Shown here: positions 56,261-64,000 of the stretch, piece by piece
Layout of the letters: each line of letters starts with the position of its first letter
Numbering within the stretch: the stretch's first letter is position 1
Assembly: GCA_035048815.1 (NCBI GenBank)
Contig: JAUCBN010000007.1
Coordinates: forward strand, 5,959,501 to 6,023,500
DNA: 64,000 nt
Direction of reading: 5' to 3'
Source of the DNA: Abelmoschus esculentus
Lineage: Eukaryota; Streptophyta; Magnoliopsida; Malvales; Malvaceae
Notes under the pieces: model-generated
Told to the model about the DNA's origin: nothing
Database searches by the model: none
What the model saw: only the letters and a program-made list of their open reading frames with translations
Program-made: the position numbers and the translations under genes

Positions 56261-59200
56261 GGGGGGGGGGGTCATCTTATTTGTGATCTTTGGTGTTGCT
56301 TTTCGATTGGGTTTCTTATTGTTATCTTCTTTGAGCTGCTTGTGGTTTGAAATGAACTTCCTTGATTGCATTGTATTTTTCTTAAAAGGAAACTGTCAGT
56401 GTTGTTTATCGTTTATAAAGTTTTCACCTTGCTTTTCAAAGATGGATTCTTGTAGATTATGGAGAATGGAGGTAAGGTTGGGAAGTTTTGGTATTTCAAT
56501 TGTCACTTTAATTCATAGATTTCTAGGATATGCGTTTTCCGATATGTGTCTCTTGAAAAGGGTCGATATGTGTCTCTACCAATGAGCCAACTGCAGATTT
56601 CTGGCTGCAATGTTTTAAGATTTTTTTCTCTGTTCTGAAAAGAAATATCATTTTTTTTGCTTAAATATTGATCCTTGAAACCCAGATTTTGTTTTCCGAT
56701 TTCCATGTTTTGTTGGGGTTTCTGTAGTTTTGGCTAAATTTCAGACCAATCATTTTACTCATTAATAGCTATGTCACTAATCACTTGAAGGATACGTAAA
56801 CAACTATATACCAGGAAGACAAATTTGTTAAACATACATTGTGCGCATGGAAGCACACTACTACACTAGTACTATGAGTTATTTCAATGAATTGGCTTCG
56901 ACAAATGTTTTAGAATAGGAAAGTGGAAGAATCTAAGACTTGTTATTAGAACTTCTCTTCTTGGTTTACTCATCCTGCTTGTGGGATGTCGGATGTGCAG
57001 CTTCTGCCTTAGGGCTTATGTTCGTCAGTTTAAATTCACCACCACAGCTAACTGGGTGGACTGCTAACAATGGCGATCCTTGTGGGCAGTCCTGGAAAGG
57101 TGTTACTTGCTCGGACCAACGTGTCTCTGAAATGTAATTTCTTTCTGATATTCCTTCAAGAGATCATGTCCTAAATCAGCTGAGGCTCACTATAATATGT
57201 TCTTTTATTTGCCTTTTTATTTTTCAGTAAACTATCAAATCTTGCACTTTCCGGGTCAATGGGTTACAGCCTTCAGAGTTTGACATCATTGAAGGAACTG
57301 TAGGAAATCTAATCTTTAATGGTGGATTGATTTTATTTTCTTGTATTACGTGGTTATCTTTATACTCATATTTGAACAAATCTGCAGGGATTTGAGCAAT
57401 AACAATATTGCAGGCAATATACCATATAACATTCCTCAGAACTTGCAGCGATTGTATGTTTCAAACCTGCATTTGTTTCCTTTCCTATTTCTACCGGTTC
57501 TTTTCTTTTTTAAGGAGTTTATGTAACATATGTCCCTTTGTCTGCAGAAATCTAGCATTTAATCAATTTACTGGAGGTATCCCTTATTCCATCAATCAGA
57601 TGCATTCTCTTCAATACCTGTAAGTAATGTTCCAAATATTCGTTTTTTGACACGAAGTCTGTAGACATTTAAACTGTTGCGCTCCTTTTCATTGCCATTA
57701 CTGGAAATGCAGAAATCTTGCACATAACCAGTTGCAGAACCAATTGGATGACATGTTTGGACCACTTTCTTCCCTCTCCACACTGTAAGATGTTCTTCCT
57801 ATAATATTCATCTGATATTGTTCTCCATAGATGTCTGTCTTAGCTGATTTAACTGAACGACTAAGTTACCAGTTATCATTATTCCTTGCTTCAGGGATCT
57901 CTCTTTCAATTCTCTGACCGGTGATCTCCCTGAGAGTTTTAAGAATCTTACTAGTATGAACTCTATGTAAGTATTAGAGGAAATATCTTTTGTGGAGCAA
58001 ATGTATGTGATGGAATTCCCCTAAAATGTATTGTTTTCCCTTTTGCAGGTACTTGCAGAACAACCAGTTTACAGGCACTATTGATGTCCTTGCCAATCTT
58101 CCCCTTCAGACTCTGTGGGTGACCCACATTTCAGTCTTTTGTTTCCTTATATTGTAAATTACCCTGTAACACTGACCTTCGTGATAGTCGTTTCTCTGTC
58201 TCACAGGTATGTCTCCAATAACCGTTTTACCGGTTGGATACCTGATCAATTGAAAAGCATCAACTTGCAGTAAGCATTTGACCTCATTATCAAGTGCGGT
58301 GACTTCTGTTTGGTATTAAAGTTCCTTTTAATTTCAATCGGAATAATCTTCATTACAGGAAGGATGGTAATTCATGGAGCTTGGGGTTTGCGCCTCCACC
58401 TCCACCTGGTACCCCTCCTGCCACTATAAATGATAGAAATCATGAATCTGGTGGCAATAGTTCCCCATCTGACAATGGTTCTAGTGGTGGGGGTAGCAAA
58501 TCAGGGATTGGAGGTGGGGGAATAGCGGGAATAGTAATATCTATCCTTATTGTTGGAGCAATTGTAGCATTCTTTCTGGTGAAGAGAAGATCCAGGAAGC
58601 CATCCTCAGATATTGAAAAGCATGATAATCAATTCCTTGCTCCTCTTACTTCCAATGAAGTGCAAGGTAACACCTTGTAGAAAATCTGCTACACGGCATG
58701 GTGGCCAGTTGAATGTGACCATAAATCTATCTTTACTGTTTGATAGTTGCATGTAATGTTGCGCATTGGATTTATTAATGAAGGGATCATGTGTCTTTCA
58801 TTGCAGCTTCAAGAGCTATAAACTTATGCTTGTAGTTATTAAATATCTTAAGAATATTTAGGAATTTCATTTAGAACTTATTTCCTTGTTGTAAGGTTAG
58901 ACTCTGCATGAAGCGTGAAATTTACCGAGTGTATATACTCAAGATAGAAGAAATGCAAAGAACTTATAATGTAAACAATTCAGTAGGTTAGAAGAAAACA
59001 TGCTTCAGTGAAGATTCCTTTTGATTCCATGATTTGATAAGCATTTCATCATACATTGTGATTTTTAGGCATTTCATTTCCTTTTTTCATATCTAAGTTG
59101 ATAACCGTTTTATAATCTAAAAACTTTTTCGCTGTGAACCCTTGTTTTGTTCTCTTGATAAAACTATTTGTTTTTTCTCACTCTTAGAATTGTATGGCAG

Positions 59201-61363
59201 AAATGAAACCCATACAGTCTTCCTCTTCAGTTGACACCAAGACCTTTGATACAGCTCCTAACATAAACCTTCGACCCCCACCTGTTGACCGTCACAAATC
59301 ATTTGATGAAGAAGACTTCTCTGTAAAGCCCATTGTTGTTAAGAAAGCTGTCCCAGCTCCTAACAATGTTACATCATATTCAATAGCTGACCTCCAGATG
59401 GCTACAGGCAGTTTCAGCGTTGAAAATCTTCTTGGTGAAGGATCTTTTGGACGTGTTTATCGAGCTCACTTTGATGATGGCAAGGTGCGAGTCTTTCTCC
59501 TGCAAAATCTATAGCCATGTCAAAATAAATATAGCAAGATCTGTGCATTAATGTTATAGAGCAACTTCTGTTTTACTACATGCTCTATCTTGAGAAATAC
59601 TCATCAGCATATTTAATCTTGTATGTGCCTCTGTTTTTCTAGCTACAACCTTTTAAGTGTGGTACATGAGATTTTCAGTTATCGCCATTAATGCTACTGA
59701 TCCAATGCCATTGAATCTCCACAAATGTTTGCCATTTTATTCACTTACACGCCTCAAGTATTTTTAAGAATTTTCTACTCTTTTCTCACCTGACTGTCAC
59801 CTTGTGTTCATACTGCCATAGGTTCTTGCTGTGAAGAAAATAGATTCATCAACTCTTCCCACTGAAATGTGTGACGAATTTTTAGAGATGGTTTCGAACA
59901 TCTCCGAGTTGCATCACACAAATATCACAGAGCTGGTTGGCTACTGTTCAGAACATGGACAGCACCTACTTGTCTACGAGTTCCACAAAAATGGTTCACT
60001 TCATGACTTTCTGCATATATCAGATGAGTACAGCAAGCCTTTGATCTGGAACTCCCGAGTCAAAATTGCTCTGGGGACTGCACGTGCATTAGAGTAAGTG
60101 GATAATTTGATAATGTGAAACAATACTTATTATTTCATCTCATTTTTATATCATCGCTGCAAACGGAAAGAGCTGTTATATTTTGGCATTTGCAGTATCT
60201 GTGTGAAACAGTTTGCCAATTTTCTGTATAGTGTGTATCTTGTACAAGTTTTGCCAACTCTATAAAAAGTTTTCCTTTTCAGGTACTTGCATGAAGGTTG
60301 CTCGCCGTCTGTTGTTCATAAAAATATCAAGTCGGCAAACATCTTACTTGATGCCGAGCTCAATCCTCACCTCTCAGACTCTGGCTTGGCAACCTTTATT
60401 CCAAATGCAGATCAGGTAAATTTTCTGTTACTGATTCAACTAATATTTTTATTTGTTTTCAGTTAATTGAGTTTCCCACTATTTCTGCTTGTACAACATT
60501 TATATTTTGATTCATCGTCTCTTTTTAATCAATGGAATTCCTTATTCTGGTTTCTTGCATTGCATATCTTAATTGTCATTTATCAAAGGATGAGGCTGAC
60601 TTTAACATTGGTCAATTGATACTGAAAGTGTCTCATCTGGTATGCAGATATTAAATCGCGATGATCTTACCATGTCTGGATACGGAGCACCCGAAGTTAC
60701 GATGTCTGATCAGTACTCTCTTAAGAGTGATGTTTACAGTTTCGGAGTGGTTATGTTGGAACTTCTCACCGGACGAAAGCCATTTGATAGGTAAGGAATC
60801 ATCTATGACGCATTGGTACTCCATCTTTCCATTTACTAGCATCCCATTTAGTTCACCGCATTTCTAACTAGTATGCAAGTGTTTTAACAGCACAAGGACA
60901 AGATTAGAGCAATCTTTGGTTCGATGGGCAACACCTCAGCTACATGATATTGATGCTCTGTCTAAGATGGTTGACCCTGCACTTGACGGGCTTTACCCGG
61001 TTAAATCACTCTCTCGGTTTGCAGATGTGATTGCTCTTTGTGTCCAGGTAATGTCTTCGTACGAAGACAACTTGTTTTTCTTGTCAAAGAATCCGATAAG
61101 CAACAAATCCGGATACCGAACCATATGGAAAGAGAAAATAACTCATAACGCATCATTGCTGTAGCATTTAACTGATCTTTTTAATTGTTTATCTTGGACA
61201 GCCGGAGCCTGAGTTTCGACCTCCTATGTCAGAAGTGGTTGAAGCATTGGTTCGACTAGTACAACGAACTAACATGAGTAAGAGAACAACAGGAACAGAT
61301 CAAGGTGCATCTCAGAGAACCAATACCGCAGTCGCTGATGATACACATGACTACATGTCTTGA
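56120..61363 (+). CDS. SRF7: STRUBBELIG-receptor-family LRR receptor kinase (SRF6/7-like)
   Basis: Leucine-rich-repeat receptor-like protein of the plasma membrane. Sixteen exons: 56120-56222, 57001-57133, 57228-57299, 57388-57453, 57548-57619, 57713-57784, 57895-57966, 58049-58114, 58207-58269, 58359-58666, 59201-59484, 59822-60093, 60283-60415, 60648-60790, 60891-61047 and 61202-61363, giving 725 residues with all phases consistent. Signal peptide (about 1-27), SRF N-terminal domain (ALGLMFVSLNSPPQLTGW, GDPCGQSWKGV), six LRRs each on a 63-72 bp exon, a Pro-rich stretch (APPPPPGTPP), and a transmembrane segment at about 294-314. The kinase domain has GEGSFG and K442, but HKN (540-542) replaces HRD and DSG (560-562) replaces DFG. 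These changes are typical of the family and suggest a pseudokinase. The exon 11 acceptor at 59200 is chosen because the one 13 bp upstream causes a stop. Confidence 0.94.
56230..56271 (+). repeat. T30-G12 homopolymer pair in kinase intron 1
   Basis: Thirty T followed directly by twelve G, starting 8 bp after the exon 1 donor. Confidence 0.9.
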
Positions 61364-61894
61364 ATGGATATGCAGTAGGCACTTGCATTTGACTGCTTTA
61401 GTGATGGGGACTTGAGATCGATGCTATTGTTTTATGGTAGTAGTATTGTTGTCGCTAATGAAATATACCTCCCCTAACGTAAGCTTCAGCTTCAAACCAT
61501 CCCAGCACTTTGTAATATGTTGCAATGTAGTCCAACCCCATTAGTTGAAATTGTTTCACCGTTGTGATTTGTGAACATGTTAAAACAGTTGTGCTGTTTA
61601 AATTAACGATTGGTTAATGATCTCCTCCTTATAAAGAATAACCACTGATGGATATGGTCAATAGATTTACAAACACAATAAATGAATAAAGGTTTAGGGT
61701 TTTCATCCCCAGAGTGGATCGCACCATACACACTCCATTACAGTGTAAGAATGTTGTAAAACTAGCAAGTAATCAATGAAATGACAATGCTCGTATATTA
61801 CTCTACACTACGATACCATTCTCTGCAATGGAGCATCTTCCAAGAGGTTTCAAGATATGACAACTTTACAGCTTCCCATTTCTCTGCATATTCT
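61364..61894. other. Shared 3' region of two convergent genes
   Basis: About 530 bp separating the stop codons of the receptor kinase (+) and the fucosyltransferase (-). Probably mostly the two 3'UTRs; no other feature seen. Confidence 0.6.
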
Positions 61895-64000
61895 TCACTC
61901 CACACCTGCTATAAAGTTTGGCACTTCACCTTGGCACAAGTACTCGTCACATAAAGATGCTGTTCCCCAGCCCTTTCGGAGTCTTAAAATGTCCTCCGTG
62001 AAGGTTGAACCAGGGGCTCCAATGAACACTCTCGCCATAGCACAGATGGTCTTGTCCAGCATAGCCTCCACCTTTAAGATATCAGTTTAGAGAAAATTCA
62101 GATCGACCATACCAAAAGAGTAATGAACTAATGATATGGATACGGCAGGGGGCTTTGCAATAATTAAAACTCAACAAGTTAATTCAAGTCCAGTGTTGTC
62201 AAGAACAAAAAGGCAGACTATTGGGCGCTAGAACACTTGTATTGCTTTAGACGCAAGGCAAAATGAAGTGTTTGCTTGATTGAAAGACACAAGATATATG
62301 TATCTGGGTGTATACACACACACACATATATAAATGAATGTATGCATGTATGAAAGGCTTAAGATACATAATTATGATAATAAACTTAAAAGAGTAGCCA
62401 AGTTTTACCTACAAAGTACAAACATGAAATTTCCCATTTTGTTGGCTGACATGCATGAATAGTAGAGGTACACATAATGAAAAAAGTTAAAAATCAAAGA
62501 ACTTAAAACTCAACTTCAATTTAACGAGCTTTTTCCATGCAAAAAGGAATACCAAAAGGGATCAACCATGCGCCAAATCAAAGCCTCAGTGCCTCACCTG
62601 AAAGGGTCCAAGGTACTTCTGTTGTCTAGCGCATGGACACAAGGAACTCAAAGAACCCAATCATCCATAACAACTAAAATACAGTAGACCTAGCACTAAG
62701 GTCTTTTAGACACAAGCCTCATTACTTGACAAGCCAAACGTATAAGTCAACCTTTATTTTTCAACAGGTTGGACTTGAAATCTAGAAAATCCTAAACTTA
62801 TATGGATAGAAGGCTTGAATAGTGAAACGACTAGACCTGGTCATGTAGACAATTCTAACCTTTGAATAGAATACAGGATTATTCAAAACAAAACCAACTC
62901 ATATTATTCTTCCTCCTAACACAAAAGTGGATAGAAATCTCACCTGAGGGTCATCCTCAATACCATGTCTGTATAACAAGGCGTCCCATTTTTCAGCTGA
63001 ACTACGAGGAGGCCGTTTAACCAGCGGTATAGTTTTCCCATTCAGCACAACCATCGACTGTAGCAAACCAGTTTCACTTTCTGCTGCATCTGTTGAAAGG
63101 TATATAATTGGGGTATTGGCCCTTTCAACCATTCTAGTGATGCAATCCGCAGCTTGAGAAATAGGGTAAAAGCAACTCGGATTTTTACATTGCTGAGGGA
63201 TAAACAAGTAATGTTAGTGGCATTTTACCCAAACCCCACTCTAAAAGCAACAGGCTATACAGACTGGCCCAAGATGACACTAAATCAACAATTAATGGCA
63301 ATGGCCAGAACCAACTTGTTAAGACAAGCCCTTTCTGGTAGGCTGGGAATCTATATGCAATTCCAGTATTCACATCATCTGAAAAACATAAGATTCAAAC
63401 ACATGAAATATTGAAATTCTCAATCTATAGACACACTCTTTCATGCTAGTAAATTTCGAACATTTTGAAATCAAAGCCTTTCGATTCTGTTCTCAGAACT
63501 ATGCCATATACTAAATTAAACAGATATACTTGACAAAACCAAACAACACTAAATCAAAGCAAACTAAAGTCTATGCCATCATTTTAACCTTTGACTTTTG
63601 TCCTCTAGCATAACAGTATGGCTTAAAAGTAAAAAGATTCTAACTTTCCTACACAACTTCGAATGTTTAAAGCATGCAATCACAACAAAATTGAAACCAT
63701 ACCAGAACTTCAAAAATCCATGTCGCCGAAAATGAAGAGCTATAAAATCACTTCCCAAGAACGTCTGAATAAACCGTTGAGCAGTCAACAAGATAAGCTT
63801 ACTCGGCTCTATCAAAGTCTTACACTTATGCGCAATAGGACCACCTGGTTGCGTCACCCAATCTGTCTCCACGTCCGCAAAAAAGACATCCCCAATTGCA
63901 ATAACATCCTCCTCCGAAGCAAACTTCTCTTCCACATCCTTAATCGTTTTTGGACTCGCCTTCTTAGTATCCTCATTCTTCCAAGCATTCTCCAATTTCC
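61895..64000 (-). CDS. GDP-fucose O-fucosyltransferase family protein, 3' part
   Basis: C-terminal portion of a plant PF10250-type O-fucosyltransferase (Golgi type II membrane proteins that probably modify wall or secreted glycoproteins); the rest lies beyond the window edge. Exons on the minus strand: 64000-63703 (partial), 63192-62944 and 62071-61895. Motifs: DFIALHFRRHGFLKF (conserved HFRRHGF), SCFYPISQAADCI, IYLSTDAAESETGLLQSMVV, VKRPPRSSAEKWDALLYRHG, then MLDKTICAMARVFIGAPGST, FTEDILRLRKGW and LCDEYLCQGE. The junction between the first two exons does not stay in frame with GT-AG borders: one A seems to be missing in a run at about 63182-63186 (see findings). Other junctions are clean. 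Functional status is therefore uncertain. Confidence 0.85.

Noticed and set aside
61857..62090. Plus-strand 77-residue frame
   Set aside because: Antisense of the last O-fucosyltransferase exon, which has the conserved motifs on the minus strand.
1..64000. CRISPR arrays, tRNA or rRNA genes, intact LTR retrotransposons
   Set aside because: None seen on reading both strands; no regular spacer-repeat pattern, no B-box-like GGTTCGANTCC in a tRNA context, and no reverse transcriptase or integrase motifs in the open frames.

Overview
The window is plant nuclear DNA from a eudicot. Genes carry many short introns with GT–AG borders, intergenic DNA is very AT-rich, the telomere-like repeats are of the plant CCCTAAA type, and the gene families are plant-specific (AGO2 with a miR403 site, NAC, fasciclin-like AGPs, STRUBBELIG receptor kinase, RTFL/DVL). 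The protein flavour resembles Malvaceae (cotton-like), but that is an impression from reading, not a computed result.

Layout, left to right. 1-3927: AT-rich, no convincing gene. 3928-5020 (-): BOI-type RING E3 ligase. 5134-10.9 kb: intergenic, containing two opposite-oriented Mutator-type MITEs (6996-7626, 7660-8170) whose cores are telomere-like arrays. 11031-14507 (+): complete ARGONAUTE2 gene with a miR403 site in its 3'UTR, followed by an aspartic-protease relic. 15783-18123 (-): Rab5/RABF2 GTPase in seven exons. 18.3-25.2 kb: gene-poor AT-rich DNA. 25234-26315 (+): NAC042/JUB1-like transcription factor. 27792-28141 (-): broken PsaF copy. 28676-32749 (-): cyclin T. 33803-34316: hAT-type MITE. 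36190-36474 (+): 94-residue membrane protein. 37.5-50.7 kb: cluster of five single-domain fasciclin-like AGP genes, one on + and four on -, interspersed with MITEs. 52569-53598 (-): RBR E3 ligase, head-to-head with a U2 snRNA gene (54004-54199, +). 54445-54623 (-): frameshifted RTFL/DVL peptide gene. 56120-61363 (+): STRUBBELIG-receptor-family kinase in 16 exons. 61895-64000 (-): 3' part of an O-fucosyltransferase gene, convergent with the kinase.

The genes do not form one pathway. Two themes recur. One is small-RNA biology: AGO2 with its miR403 site, plus several hairpin-forming MITEs including a 362-bp near-palindrome. The other is local duplication: the FLA cluster shares a promoter module and, between two copies, downstream DNA as well.

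The most unusual observation concerns mobile DNA. At least seven short elements share terminal sequence close to GAGAAATTATnnTATG. For six of them I can read 9-bp target duplications, two of these only after undoing an inversion. Three have cores made of telomere-like repeats. In the adjacent pair, the 33-bp spacer reads as if flipped: its reverse complement begins and ends with exactly the two 9-bp duplications the elements otherwise lack. This looks like a fossil of recombination between terminal inverted repeats.
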